Source of the DNA: Aminobacter sp. J41 | GTDB lineage: Bacteria; Pseudomonadota; Alphaproteobacteria; Rhizobiales; Rhizobiaceae | Reading direction: 5' to 3' | Length of the DNA: 64,000 bases | Assembly (NCBI RefSeq): GCF_000526635.1 | Contig: NZ_JAGL01000014.1 | Coordinates: forward strand, 1 to 64,000 | Part shown: one piece after another, positions 1 to 8,690 of the stretch | Position numbering within the stretch: the first letter of the stretch is position 1 | Layout: the number at the start of each line of letters is the position of its first letter | The notes under the pieces: generated by a model | What the model saw: the letters and a program-made list of their open reading frames with translations, nothing else | Told to the model about the DNA's origin: nothing | Database searches by the model: none | Program-made: the position numbers and the translations under genes

Positions 1-942
1 GCGTCTGCGTCCGCATCAGCATCAGCGTCTGCATCCGCGTCCGCATCCGCATCTGCGTCCGCGTCAGCATCCGCGTCGGCATCGGCGTCAGCGTCGGCAT
101 CAGCGTCCGCGTCAGCATCCGAGTCTGCATCGGCGTCAGCGTCGGCATCAGCGTCAGCGTCGGCATCAGCGTCAGCGTCGGCATCTGCATCAGCATCAGC
201 ATCGGCGTCAGCGTCGGCATCAGCGTCAGCGTCGGCATCGGCGTCTGCATCCGCATCTGCATCGGCGTCAGCATCGGCATCAGCGTCGGCGTCGGCATCG
301 GCATCGGCGTCAGCGTCTGCATCCGCATCTGCATCCGCGTCGGCATCCGCATCAGCGTCGGCATCCGCATCTGCGTCTGCATCCGCATCAGCGTCGGCAT
401 CGGCGTCAGCATCTGCATCGGCGTCGGCGTCGGCGTCAGCGTCTGCATCCGCATCGGCATCGGCATCGGCATCGGCGTCCGCATCAGCATCGGCATCCGC
501 ATCTGCGTCCGCGTCCGCGTCAGCGTCGGCGTCGGCATCGGCATCCGCGTCGGCATCGGCGTCAGCGTCGGCATCAGCATCCGCGTCCGCATCGGCGTCG
601 GCATCCGCATCGGCGTCCGCGTCAGCATCGGCATCCGCATCGGCGTCAGCGTCCGCGTCAGCATCGGCGTCAGCGTCGGCATCAGCATCCGCGTCCGCAT
701 CGGCGTCGGCATCCGCATCGGCGTCTGCGTCTGCATCGGCGTCTGCGTCTGCGTCTGCGTCGGCGTCAGCATCAGCGTCGGCGTCTGCATCAGCGTCTGC
801 GTCGGCATCAGCATCCGCGTCCGCATCGGCGTCGGCATCCGCATCGGCGTCCGCGTCAGCGTCGCTGTCCGCATCTGCGTCGGCGTCAGCATCCGCATCG
901 GCGTCCGCGTCAGCATCTGCGTCGCTGTCTGCATCAGCGTCG
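1..942 (-). repeat. Hexanucleotide coding repeat GCNGAY, about 157 units
   Basis: The + strand is an unbroken run of 6-bp units of the type GCRTCN, read on the minus strand as Ala-Asp, with rare AGC/TCG codons giving Asp-Ser-Asp. The 6-bp register at base 1 is the same as at base 901, so no frame-breaking indel is present. Synonymous third positions vary freely while the dipeptide is kept, which suggests selection on the protein rather than very recent slippage. Confidence 0.93.
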
Positions 943-1355
943 GAATCGTCAGGTGTGCCGGCGTGGCTGCCCCCGGCGCCGATGCCGGCCAGGCCGCCAA
1001 GGCCCGCCAGGGCAAGCAGGGCGCCGGCGAGACCGTCATCGCCCGCAAGCTGGTCGACGTCGGTTATTTCGGCAAAGTCGAATTCGGTGCCGTCGCCCTC
1101 GTAGAGCCAGAGGCGACCATCGTCATCCTCAAGGACGAGTTCGTTCTCCACGCCGTCTTCGGGATAAAAATTGCGGATGCGGATTTTCTTGCCGTCCTTC
1201 GTCTCGACGACGAGGCCGTGGCCGTCGCGGGTAATGGCTGCAACGTTGCGCGGCGACAGGCGCAGCGTGACGACGCTGGCTTCGGAAAGTTCGATATGAT
1301 CCAGCGGGGCCTGAGAGACCTGGCCGCTCTGCTTGGTCGTGATTGTCGCTGGCAT
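1..1355 (-). CDS. BapA-type prefix domain + (Asp-Ala)n repeat, N-terminal part of a giant surface adhesin (cut by window edge)
   Basis: Reading from ATG at 1355 on the minus strand the frame stays open to base 1, so only the N-terminal ~450 residues are seen. An SD-like GGAGCAAGG lies just upstream. Residues 1 to about 120 form a mixed beta-rich domain followed by a Gly/Leu/Ala-rich stretch ([16 protein letters not shown]), the arrangement of the BapA/Bap/LapF prefix-like domain. From about residue 137 the chain becomes an almost perfect alternation of Asp and Ala with occasional Ser, at least 310 residues long and very acidic. In this family the prefix is followed by Ig-like repeats and a type I secretion signal, which would lie outside the window. 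Inferred role: secreted biofilm/adhesion protein. No type I secretion genes are visible here. Confidence 0.8.
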   Translation of the reverse strand, partial: MPATITTKQSGQVSQAPLDHIELSEASVVTLRLSPRNVAAITRDGHGLVVETKDGKKIRIRNFYPEDGVENELVLEDDDGRLWLYEGDGTEFDFAEITDVDQLAGDDGLAGALLALAGLGGLAGIGAGGSHAGTPDDSDADADSDADADADADADADADADADSDADADADADADADADADADADADADADADADADADADADADADADADADADADADADADADADADADADADADADADADADADADADADADADADADADADADADADADADADADADADADADADADADADADADADADADADADADADADADADADADADADADADADADADADADADADADADADADADADADADADADADADADADADADADADADADADADADADADADADADADADADADADSDADADADADADADADADADADADADADADADADADADAD

Positions 1356-1720
1356 GTGCCTTGCTCCGTTACAGACTTCACCGTCCGTCGCGGAGGACAC
1401 CTACGGGTGGGCGAGGATGCGCAAAACGCAACCGCGGCAACTGCCCCAGAAGCCGCGCGGATCCGTCTTGCTGTGTACATTGGAGAGTCCGGACGTTCCC
1501 ACCCCAGTCCAAACCCGTGCCCGTTATGTATACAGTTGGTGTATCGCCTGCTTTATTCCGTAAGTTGCGCCCCGAAGATCGTCCCGTGAAGAGATTTACC
1601 CAAACACACCTTGTCCGAGTTTTCTGTCACAGAGCAGATCGTGCAGTCTTGTTTATTGGCGCGCAGTTTTGATCAATTCCGTGAGCGCACCCTAATGTGA
1701 ACATCACCGTTGATCGGAAG
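1356..1720. other. Intergenic: leader of the adhesin gene and 3' flank of the AraC gene
   Basis: No convincing gene. It must hold the adhesin promoter (minus strand), but I cannot fix -35/-10 boxes. At about 1694-1709 there is AATGTGAACATCACCG, the inverse of the GTTATGTTCACA motif found twice upstream of mucR. Confidence 0.4.
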
Positions 1721-2623
1721 TTAAGAGCGGCTGCAATTTTTGCGATAAGCGGCGGGTGTCGTGCCGACTATCCGGCGAAACGCGCGGGTGAGGTGCACCT
1801 GGTCGGCAAAGCCGCATTCCTGCGCGATCTCGATGATCGGCATGCCGGTTTCCTCGAGGAGATGACGCGCGCGATCGACCCGGCAGCGGATGATGAACTG
1901 GTAAAGCGTCACCCCCGAGCACTGCTTGAAAACGCGGCCGAAATGGTCGGCGCTGAGGCCGAATTCGTGGGCGACCTGCGCCAGCGCCAGGCGCTCGCCC
2001 AGCCGCGCGTCGATGAACTCGCGGATGTGGCGCAGCTGCCGCTCGGTGAGTTTCCCCGCAGGCGCGGCCTCCGGCCGCTCGCCGGCGTGGTTCTTGACGA
2101 GGTAAGCCGCGACCGCCTTGACGAGAAAGTTCACATAGAAAGTGGATACGTCCGGATCGTCGAGCGTCTTGCGCACGGCGTTGCACAGCTGCTCGAGGAC
2201 GGGGTCGAATGTCGTGGTAAAGCGGATCGGCGGCGCCGGGCAGTCATCGCCAAAGATCGACTGCGCCACCTCGTCAAGGAGACGGCGGCGGATGTAGAAA
2301 TGCGTCGAGCTGATGGTGGACTCCATCGATACGTCAAACGCCACTTTGTCCGGAACGATGGTGACGCTGCCGGGACCGCCATCCAGCGAATGCTTGCGCC
2401 CGTTGACGGTAATACTGCCCCGCAGGTAACCGCAATTGACAATGCAGATAAGTACATCGCTGCTCGGAGGAAAGGAACGCTTGTAGGGCGCTTCTTCCTG
2501 CACCGACATGAACGCCAGGCGCCAGCCGAGTCCGGCGCTGGTCTTGCGAAGTGCGAAATTCTCTTCCTTCTCGAAACTGTGCGTTTCGGCGATCGAGAAC
2601 TCGCGGTTTAACAGCCGCTCCAA
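1721..2623 (-). CDS. AraC/XylS-family transcriptional regulator
   Basis: 300 residues from a TTG start that has a GGGGGTAGG purine run upstream; the next in-frame Met (about residue 39) would remove part of the N-terminal domain. The C-terminal ~100 residues are a typical double helix-turn-helix AraC domain: RLALAQVAHEFGLSADHFGR for the first HTH and IIEIAQECGFADQVHLTRAF for the second, ending with the usual GTTPAAYR. The N-terminal ~170 residues look like a cupin-type sensing domain of unknown ligand. Monocistronic, convergent with nothing obvious. Target genes cannot be deduced; the adhesin gene downstream on the same strand is a neighbour but is separated by 365 bp. Confidence 0.85.
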   Translation of the reverse strand: MERLLNREFSIAETHSFEKEENFALRKTSAGLGWRLAFMSVQEEAPYKRSFPPSSDVLICIVNCGYLRGSITVNGRKHSLDGGPGSVTIVPDKVAFDVSMESTISSTHFYIRRRLLDEVAQSIFGDDCPAPPIRFTTTFDPVLEQLCNAVRKTLDDPDVSTFYVNFLVKAVAAYLVKNHAGERPEAAPAGKLTERQLRHIREFIDARLGERLALAQVAHEFGLSADHFGRVFKQCSGVTLYQFIIRCRVDRARHLLEETGMPIIEIAQECGFADQVHLTRAFRRIVGTTPAAYRKNCSRS

Positions 2624-3054
2624 TGTCTGACCTACCCCCTGCTCCTGACGGCGGCGGAAACGCCAAGACGCGACCGCTGATGCGGACTTCCGCGCTCCTC
2701 AACACCCGCCCCTCAGGCAGGCAAGGTTACGCAGTGATGGCTGTGCGTCTTTTCTATTTCCGGGACGCGATAGGACATTTCCGTGATGCAAGCGACCGCA
2801 CGATACACGCATTCGTTCGCACTTGCGAAATCACAAAATATTGCCGGGTAGAATCAATTACTTAAATTGATGTTGCAGCGCGCGCATAACGTGTGAGCGG
2901 CTGTAAAAAAGTGGCGTTTGCGATGTTACGCAACGGCAATTTTTGGTTGAAAACGGACCTTCAGCTTGCCGCAGAGGTTTCATTAGCAACTGTTAGTATG
3001 CGTATTGGGTCCCAAGTGACGGATGGTGCCGCAGCGGAACATAATCTGGTCCAG
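2624..3054. other. Intergenic, no recognised feature
   Basis: About 430 bp between the AraC gene and the sigma-factor gene. It is less GC-rich than its flanks (2820-3000 in particular) and contains no open frame with a credible start, no palindrome and no T-tailed hairpin that I can see. It should contain the promoter of the AraC gene. Confidence 0.4.
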
Positions 3055-3627
3055 TCAGCCAAGGCGGCTGCCGGGGAACGACTCGATCCGGTGCGCCTGG
3101 TCCTGCTCCCATGATGCGTCGGGCGTCGTTTCGCCCAGCTCTTCCAGCAACCGAAGCCGGGCGCGGTTGAGCCGGCTCTTGATGGTGCCGATCGCGCACT
3201 GGCAGATGTCGGCCGCCTCCTCGTAGGATACGCCCAGCACGCCGATCAGCATGATCACCTCGCGCTGCTGCTCGGGCAGCCGGTCGATCGCTTCGGCGAT
3301 CTCGCGCCCGCGAGCGGACCATTCCTGGGTCGCGTTGGTGGCGGGACGGGAGGAGGCGCAGTCGGCCGCGCCCGGCGCCTCGCGGCTTTCGATCTTGATT
3401 CTTGTGTAGAAGGCATTGCGCATGATCGTGAACAGCCACGATTTCATCGCCGTGCCGGGACGGAACTGGTGGATGCTGGCCAGCGCCCGCATCAGCGTTT
3501 CCTGGACTAGATCGTCGGCGGCTGACGGGTCCTTGTAGAAGGTACGGGCAAATGCTCGCAGGGCCGGTATCAAGTCGACGATCTCCGACCTCGCGGTCGC
3601 AGTCGCGTGATCAGTCTCTCCGGCCAC
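3055..3627 (-). CDS. ECF-subfamily RNA polymerase sigma factor (EcfG/RpoE-like)
   Basis: 190 residues from GTG at 3627, preceded by AGGGAG at good spacing; longer in-frame starts (TTG 3678, ATG 3669) lack an SD. Region 2 is visible as DDLVQETLMRAL plus MKSWLFTIMRNAFYTRIK, and region 4 as RLPEQQREVIMLIGVLGVSY with the recognition helix CAIGTIKSRLNRAR. Only sigma2 and sigma4 domains are present, as in ECF factors. The wording of regions 2 and 4 resembles alphaproteobacterial EcfG general-stress sigma factors. No anti-sigma NepR or PhyR gene is adjacent, so assignment to EcfG is an inference; an orphan plasmid-borne paralogue is likely. Confidence 0.85.
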   Translation of the reverse strand: MAGETDHATATARSEIVDLIPALRAFARTFYKDPSAADDLVQETLMRALASIHQFRPGTAMKSWLFTIMRNAFYTRIKIESREAPGAADCASSRPATNATQEWSARGREIAEAIDRLPEQQREVIMLIGVLGVSYEEAADICQCAIGTIKSRLNRARLRLLEELGETTPDASWEQDQAHRIESFPGSRLG

Positions 3628-3924
3628 GGTTTTCTCCCTGTGCGCGTGTGGACTGCCCCTCTGCCCCATGTCGCGCAATGCATGGGAGCCTGCGAAGTTC
3701 CGCCGAGCGGATCAATGTGATCAGAAAAGAAGAAGCGGGGCTGAATACAGGTAGAAGAAGAAGCAGCGCGCTCGCCGGCGGCGCAGTATACAATCGCACA
3801 TCATGTGCCGCGCGACCGTCTCGCATAGTCTTTTTCCGTTGCGCATAAGCCTTTTCGCCGCCACCTTCATTGACGGAAGGAACGCTGCGGCTATCGTTCG
3901 CGCGCTTTCAGGGAGGAGCCGGCC

Positions 3925-4893
3925 ATGGAGCTATGGGACTTCACGAGCGGCAGCTGCGCCGTCTCGCATGACTTCGACCTCGCCCGCCGCGCCGACTTCC
4001 GCAACCGCTCGCTCTCGGCCTTCATGGAAGAGATCCCGGTGATGCCGGGCATTTTCGTCTATCGCGTGCGCGCAAGCGGCCGAGGCTCATTCTCGCTCGC
4101 GAAGACGCCGCCCTTTGCCGGCGGGCGCATCATCCTCGGCTGCCTCGTCGGCGGGCGTGGCTCGTGGCGGCTGGAGGCTGCCCAAACCCAGGACTGGCGC
4201 GACGGGGGCCGCGCCTATTCGATGACGCCGGTCGACCGGTCCGTCACCTACGAGGTTCACGCCGACGACGAGTGGACCTGCGTTGCGCTGCGCCTCGAGG
4301 CGGAGGCGATCGAGACGATCGGCCGCGACATGAAGCTGCCGCCGCTCGTCAGGGCCGGGCTCGAGGGTCGGTTGCGCGACCATGCGCTGTCGCTGCCGAT
4401 CACGACGGAGCTGAGGCGCCTGACCGCCGAGCTGATGCGCCCTGCCTATGGCGGAGCGATGCAGGCGCTCTACCGGCAGGCAAAGGCGCTGGAATTTGCC
4501 GCGCATCACCTCGACCTGCTGGCAGGGCCGGACCGCGGCGAAGGAGAACCCTCCTCGCGCGAAATGGTTCGGGTGCGGCGGGCGCGCGACCGGCTGATCG
4601 AAGAGCTGCGCGATCCGCCGACGCTCGACGAGCTCGCCGCATCGGTCGGCCTGTCGCCGCGCCGGCTCAATGCCGGCTTTCGCGCGCTCTATGGCACGAC
4701 CGTGTTCGATTTCCTGCGCGACGCGCGGCTCGACCTTGCCCGCCGCATGCTCGACGAAGGCCTCGACGTGCCGCTCAAGCAGCTTGCCTGGAGCGTCGGC
4801 TACGGCCAGGCCACCAATTTCGTCACCGCCTTCCGCCGCCGCTTCGGTGTCACCCCCGGCCACTACCGGCGAAGGGCTGCCGAGGACGCGTAA
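3925..4893 (+). CDS. AraC-family transcriptional regulator
   Basis: 322 residues, ATG preceded by GGAGGAG. The C-terminal domain shows a first HTH (PTLDELAASVGLSPRRLNAG) and a second one (PLKQLAWSVGYGQATNFVTA) with the terminal FGVTPGHYRR signature. The layout, with GYGQATNF in the second HTH, is like PchR-type siderophore regulators, but no siderophore gene is nearby, so the ligand is unknown. The 297-bp region upstream separates it from the divergent sigma-factor gene and may contain both promoters. It ends 3 bp before the stop of the convergent MOSC gene. Confidence 0.85.
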   Translation: MELWDFTSGSCAVSHDFDLARRADFRNRSLSAFMEEIPVMPGIFVYRVRASGRGSFSLAKTPPFAGGRIILGCLVGGRGSWRLEAAQTQDWRDGGRAYSMTPVDRSVTYEVHADDEWTCVALRLEAEAIETIGRDMKLPPLVRAGLEGRLRDHALSLPITTELRRLTAELMRPAYGGAMQALYRQAKALEFAAHHLDLLAGPDRGEGEPSSREMVRVRRARDRLIEELRDPPTLDELAASVGLSPRRLNAGFRALYGTTVFDFLRDARLDLARRMLDEGLDVPLKQLAWSVGYGQATNFVTAFRRRFGVTPGHYRRRAAEDA

Positions 4894-4896
4894 ACT

Positions 4897-5580
4897 CTAC
4901 TCGCTCCCGGTGAGCCGCTTGTTCCAGCTCTCGACCTTGCGGGTGGCGAGCCTTCGCTCGGCATAGACGCGCTGCTTTTCCGGCAGATGCGGCGCGGCAA
5001 TGAGCGCGGCGAGTTCGTCGAGGTTCATCGTGTCGACAAACAGTGCGCGCCACAGCCGCTCGATGGTCCATAGCGGCTCGACCCGGTCGATGAGCAAGAG
5101 CTCGTCGCCAGCCTCCACTTGGCCGGCCTCCAGCACGCGATAGTACCAGCCGGTCATGCCGCTCTGCTGCACCTGCATCGACATGTCAGGAACGCCGAAG
5201 CGGTAGTTGAGCTTCCAGCATGGCTGGCGGCCCTGGCTCACCTGCAGCACGGTGCTGCCAAGCCGAAACGTGTCGCCAACGGCGACGTCCTTTTCGGTCA
5301 GGCCGAGCGAGGAGAAATTCTCGCCGAAGGCGCCCGGCTGTTGCAGCAGCGGATTGTCGCCGATCCGCGCGCGCCAGGCGGCATAATGGTCGAAGGCGTA
5401 GTGGTGGATTGCCTTCTCAGGTCCGCCATGGACCTTGCGGTCGCCCTGCGCGTCGCATTCGAGGCCCTCAGGGCCGACGCGGACCTTTCCCCTCACCGGC
5501 ACCTTGGCAATCGCGCTTGGCGCCTGGCGCTCGCCGAGCGGCTCGACCTTGCCGGCAAGGATCTCCGTCACGCGCATCAT
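4897..5580 (-). CDS. MOSC domain protein (YiiM-like)
   Basis: About 227 residues. The start is one of two adjacent ATG codons (5580/5577), with AAGGAG upstream; upstream in-frame extension has no SD. The MOSC core is recognisable: the DRKVHGGPEKAIHHYAFDHY segment, the ENF motif (GAFGENFS), and the conserved Cys in SQGRQPCWKL that binds molybdopterin-type cofactor sulfur in the family. A C-terminal YiiM-type extension follows. In YiiM proteins this domain detoxifies N-hydroxylated compounds; here that is inference. It overlaps no gene but is tail-to-tail with the AraC gene. Confidence 0.85.
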   Translation of the reverse strand: MMRVTEILAGKVEPLGERQAPSAIAKVPVRGKVRVGPEGLECDAQGDRKVHGGPEKAIHHYAFDHYAAWRARIGDNPLLQQPGAFGENFSSLGLTEKDVAVGDTFRLGSTVLQVSQGRQPCWKLNYRFGVPDMSMQVQQSGMTGWYYRVLEAGQVEAGDELLLIDRVEPLWTIERLWRALFVDTMNLDELAALIAAPHLPEKQRVYAERRLATRKVESWNKRLTGSE

Positions 5581-5693
5581 GCTTCTCCTTCGTCGACTCG
5601 GTGACCTTCCCGCCATAGCACGTTCCCGCCGGAATGAGTTTGCGCGGTTCCCCGCAAATTTCGCGCCGCCATCACCTGTGATCGTCCCGCGCT

Positions 5694-5718
5694 GGAACAT
5701 TCGACCGGGGACCATGTT
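5694..5718 (+). promoter_or_regulatory. EcfG-type promoter: GGAAC-N16-TGTT
   Basis: GGAAC at 5694-5698 and TGTT at 5715-5718 with 16 bp between. The alphaproteobacterial general-stress (EcfG) consensus is GGAAC, 16-17 bp, cGTT, so this matches all but one base. The predicted start would leave a leader of about 50 nt before the secreted Ser/Gly-rich protein gene. Confidence 0.5.
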
Positions 5719-5775
5719 CGGAGGGTCCACGCAATTCGAAGACCAACAACAATTCACAACAGGAAGGAAACGACC

Positions 5776-6507
5776 ATGATCAGCAAGCTCATGACTGCAA
5801 CCGCCATCGTCCTGGTCTCCGGCGGCCTCGCCGTTGCGCAGACCGCGTCCGGCACGACCGGGACGACGACGGGCGCGGCTGGCAGCAGCTCGGAAGCCGC
5901 GGGCTTCCAGTGGGATCAGTCCTCTCAGGACGCCTTCTTCAATGACGGCTCGCTGCGCAGCGACGAGGAGCTTCGCGCCGCGTTCGACGCAATGGACTCC
6001 GAGAAGCAGGCCGCACTGCGCGCCGACTGCCAGCAGTTCGCCAGCGCCGGCAGCGCAACAGGCGGCGCCACGGGCGGTGCAACCGGCTCGTCGGATATGG
6101 CAGCAGGCTCAGACACCTCCAGCAACACCAGCGGCGGTGCAACCGGCTCCAGCTCCGACATGGCAGCTTCGGGCTCCGGCTCTGGCAGCACAACGGGCAG
6201 CGCGACCAGCGGCTCGTCCGACATGGCAGCTTCGGGCTCGGGGTCGAGCACGACCGGCGGCGCAACGTCCGGTTCGACTGATACGGCGGCAAGCGCTGAC
6301 ACCTCGAGCAACACCAGCGGCGGCGCAACCGGCTCCAGCTCCGATATGGCAGCGGGTTCGGGCGCGGCTGGCACCGACAGCACCGCTACCTCCAGCACCA
6401 CCGGCGGCACCGGCTCGGCTGGCAGCACGGCTGGCGATACTTCCGCAACCGCCGCGCCGGACATGGCCAGCATGGAGCAGCTCTGCTCGAAGGTTCAGTC
6501 CTACTAA
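5776..6507 (+). CDS. Secreted low-complexity Ser/Gly/Thr/Ala-rich protein
   Basis: 243 residues. ATG at 5776 with AGGAAGG upstream. Residues 1-21 are a classical signal peptide (short basic start, hydrophobic core, AVAQ cleavage region). Residues about 40-85 form a small ordered segment (FQWDQSSQDAFF...DEELRAAFDAMDSEKQAA) resembling helical acidic motifs. From residue 90 on it is a disordered tail with repeated SSDMAASGSG and TSGGATGSS blocks. The last 12 residues (MEQLCSKVQSY) contain one of only two Cys. Function unknown; an exported stress protein is suggested only by the EcfG-like promoter. A hairpin terminator follows, so the gene is monocistronic. Confidence 0.75.
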   Translation: MISKLMTATAIVLVSGGLAVAQTASGTTGTTTGAAGSSSEAAGFQWDQSSQDAFFNDGSLRSDEELRAAFDAMDSEKQAALRADCQQFASAGSATGGATGGATGSSDMAAGSDTSSNTSGGATGSSSDMAASGSGSGSTTGSATSGSSDMAASGSGSSTTGGATSGSTDTAASADTSSNTSGGATGSSSDMAAGSGAAGTDSTATSSTTGGTGSAGSTAGDTSATAAPDMASMEQLCSKVQSY

Positions 6508-6571
6508 CGGCCACTTCGGGCTTCAGCCCGACACGGCTCGGATGCGCGCGGCCCTGCGCATCCAGCCACCA

Positions 6572-6602
6572 GAGGCGGAGCGGCAACGCTCCGCCTCATT
6601 TC
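6572..6602 (+). terminator. Rho-independent terminator after the Ser/Gly-rich protein
   Basis: Perfect 10-bp stem GAGGCGGAGC / GCTCCGCCTC with a 6-nt loop, followed by ATTTCTT. It lies 65 bp after the stop codon. Confidence 0.75.
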
Positions 6603-6729
6603 TTAAGCCTGGGCGTTCCTCATCCGGCGCAGCCCAGCACCTTTCCAACGCCACCGCGCACTCTGTAGCTTCTCGGCCCCATCGATGTTACCTTGCGGCA
6701 GGCGTGGGCAGCGATGATCGGAAACGGCG

Positions 6730-8166
6730 ATGATCCGGCTCGGCCAGACCTACCAGCATCTCGTCCATGGCTCCGGCTGTGGCTGCTCCAGCCCCGCGCT
6801 CTCTATCGCCACCGCGCGGCTCGAACGACAGTCGCGGCGCGGGTTTCTGGCCGGGCTCGGGGCGGCGGCCATGGCGACGACTCTGCCGGCGCGCGGCCTG
6901 GCGCAAAGCCCGCCGCCAAAAATCCTTTTCACCAATGTCCGGCTGTTCGACGGCAAGGCCGAAAACCTTACCGACGGCGCGAGCGTGTTGGTCGAGGGCG
7001 AGCGCATCACCGCGGTCGACACCTCGAACAACCCGCCGCCCGAAGGTGCCGATGTGATCGACGGGGGCGGACGCGTGCTGATGCCGGGCCTGATCGATGC
7101 GCACTGGCACGCCATCTTCGCGGCGCTGCCGCTGCAGGTGCTGCTTACGGCCGATCCCGGCATCATCTTCGCCGCCGCCACCGCCGAGGCCAGCCGCACC
7201 CTGCTGCGCGGCTTCACCACCGTGCGCGACCTTGGCGGGCCGACCTTTTCCTTCAAGCAGGCGATCGACGGCGGCCTCATCCCCGGCCCGCGCATCTTCC
7301 CGTCCGGCGCGATGATCACCACCTCCGGCGGCCATGGCGACCTGCGCCTGCCAACCGAAATCCCGCGCGATGGCCACCGGCTGAGCTCCGGCGAGCTGTT
7401 CGGCGCGGGCGCAATCGCCGACTCCGTCGGCGACTTGAAGATGCGCATTCGCGAGCAGTTCCTGCAAGGCGCCTCGCAGGTGAAGATCACGGCGGGCGGC
7501 GGCGTGTCGTCGCCGCGCAGCCCGCTCGACATGCTGACCTACAGCGAGGAGGAACTGCGCGCCGCAGCCGAGGTCGCGCGGGACTGGAACTCCTACCTCA
7601 CCGTCCACGCCTACATGCCGAAGACGGTGCAGCGGGCGGTGGCGGCCGGGGTGCCCTGCGTCGAGCACGGCCATCTGATCGACGAGGAGACCGCGCGGCT
7701 TCTTGCTGAAAAGGAGGTTTGGCTGAGCACCCAGCCCTTCATGGGCATGGAGGATTCGTCTGCCACTGAAGGCGTCGGTGCCGAACGCGCGCAGCGCGTG
7801 TTCGAGGGTACGCGCCGGCTCTACGAGTGGATCGCAAAATACGGCATCAGGACCGCCTGGGGCTCGGACATGCTGTTTTCGGCAAGGCTCGCCGAGCGCC
7901 AGAGCCAGATGCTGACGCATCTTGGCAATTTCTACAGCAACGCCGCGGCGCTGAAGATGGCGACCTCGACCAATGCCGAGCTGCTGGCGCTGTCAAACGA
8001 GCGCAAGCCCTATCCCCACAAGCTCGGCGTGATCGAGCCAGATGCCTATGCCGACCTCCTGCTCGTCGACGGCAACCCGCTTGAGGACCTCCACCTCCTC
8101 GACCGGCCAGCCGAGACGCTGGCGGTGATCATGAAAGGCGGGGTCGCGGTGAAGAGGGAGATTTAG
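6730..8166 (+). CDS. Tat-exported metal-dependent amidohydrolase
   Basis: 478 residues. A twin-arginine signal (SRRGFLAGLGAAAMATTLPA) starts at residue 35, so export of a folded, metal-loaded enzyme is expected. The amidohydrolase barrel follows: an N-terminal beta sandwich (ILFTNVRLFDGKAE), the first metal ligands in DAHWHA, a candidate carboxylated Lys in QVKITAGGG, further His ligands in VHAYMP and EHGHLID, and the catalytic Asp in GSDMLF. The typical sandwich closure (YADLLLVDGNPLEDL) is at the C-terminus. Related enzymes are imidazolonepropionase/prolidase-like hydrolases of the amidohydrolase superfamily; substrate unknown. The weak SD (GGAAACGG) makes the exact start uncertain. Confidence 0.85.
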   Translation: MIRLGQTYQHLVHGSGCGCSSPALSIATARLERQSRRGFLAGLGAAAMATTLPARGLAQSPPPKILFTNVRLFDGKAENLTDGASVLVEGERITAVDTSNNPPPEGADVIDGGGRVLMPGLIDAHWHAIFAALPLQVLLTADPGIIFAAATAEASRTLLRGFTTVRDLGGPTFSFKQAIDGGLIPGPRIFPSGAMITTSGGHGDLRLPTEIPRDGHRLSSGELFGAGAIADSVGDLKMRIREQFLQGASQVKITAGGGVSSPRSPLDMLTYSEEELRAAAEVARDWNSYLTVHAYMPKTVQRAVAAGVPCVEHGHLIDEETARLLAEKEVWLSTQPFMGMEDSSATEGVGAERAQRVFEGTRRLYEWIAKYGIRTAWGSDMLFSARLAERQSQMLTHLGNFYSNAAALKMATSTNAELLALSNERKPYPHKLGVIEPDAYADLLLVDGNPLEDLHLLDRPAETLAVIMKGGVAVKREI

Positions 8167-8259
8167 AAAGATGAAGAATGCAGGCTGCTCAGATGCCTAA
8201 GCAGAGGCGCCCATTGCGGGTGCCTCCCCGCTTTCTCCCGCCGGTGTCTATCCGACCAC

Positions 8260-8445
8260 CTAGGCCTTATCCGTCAGCGTATTCTCGATGGCGGCGATGT
8301 TCAGCTCAAGCTGTGCCACGCGCTGCAGCGTACTCTGGGCTGGTAGATCACCATTCTTTGCCGCAGCCAGCAGAAGTGCCCGCTGCTCCGCCTTCAATCG
8401 TTCCGACAGTCCCTTAAGCAGATCGTGCTCATCTACTTCGCTCAT
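8260..8445 (-). CDS. Small hypothetical helical protein
   Basis: About 61 residues from ATG at 8445 (an extension to 8496 is possible). The sequence (SEVDEHDLLKGLSERLKAEQ...) is charged and heptad-like, compatible with one or two alpha helices or a short coiled coil. It sits between the amidohydrolase and mucR and is convergent with the former. Not recognised; the composition favours a real small protein but the support is modest. Confidence 0.4.
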   Translation of the reverse strand: MSEVDEHDLLKGLSERLKAEQRALLLAAAKNGDLPAQSTLQRVAQLELNIAAIENTLTDKA

Positions 8446-8515
8446 ATTAAGGCCCCCAAAATGCCAAATCACCCAATTGGTGTGCTCCATAGACATATTT
8501 ATGCCAGACGCAATC

Positions 8516-8576
8516 GGTTATGTTCACACCTGCGTGCTCGCAATGCCCTGAGCCAGTGATCCGTTATGTTTACATC
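8516..8576 (+). promoter_or_regulatory. Two direct repeats GTTATGTTYACAYC upstream of mucR
   Basis: GGTTATGTTCACACC at 8516-8530 and CCGTTATGTTTACATC at 8561-8576 are spaced by about 46 bp in an AT-richer region 115-175 bp before the mucR start. MucR/Ros proteins commonly repress their own gene by binding several AT-rich sites, so these are candidate autoregulatory sites (inference). Confidence 0.35.
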
Positions 8577-8690
8577 AAAACGGGCTATTGCTGATCGCGT
8601 GAATGAACAATAAATAACAACTGATTGCTGCAGATGTTCCTGCCAATCACAGACAAAGAAATACGCAATTCTTGACGTTCGAGACTACCA

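Noticed and set aside
953-1589. Plus-strand open frames over the adhesin N-terminus (for example 963-1589)
   Set aside because: They are shadows of the minus-strand adhesin gene, which has an SD, a recognisable domain and a continuous repeat.
3867-3900. EcfG promoter upstream of the second AraC gene (GGAAC...CGTT)
   Set aside because: Spacing between the boxes is only 11 bp, too short for the 16-17 bp consensus.
5925-6473. Minus-strand 182-codon frame antisense to the Ser/Gly-rich protein
   Set aside because: Low-complexity repeats give open frames on both strands; only the plus strand has a signal peptide, SD, promoter and terminator.
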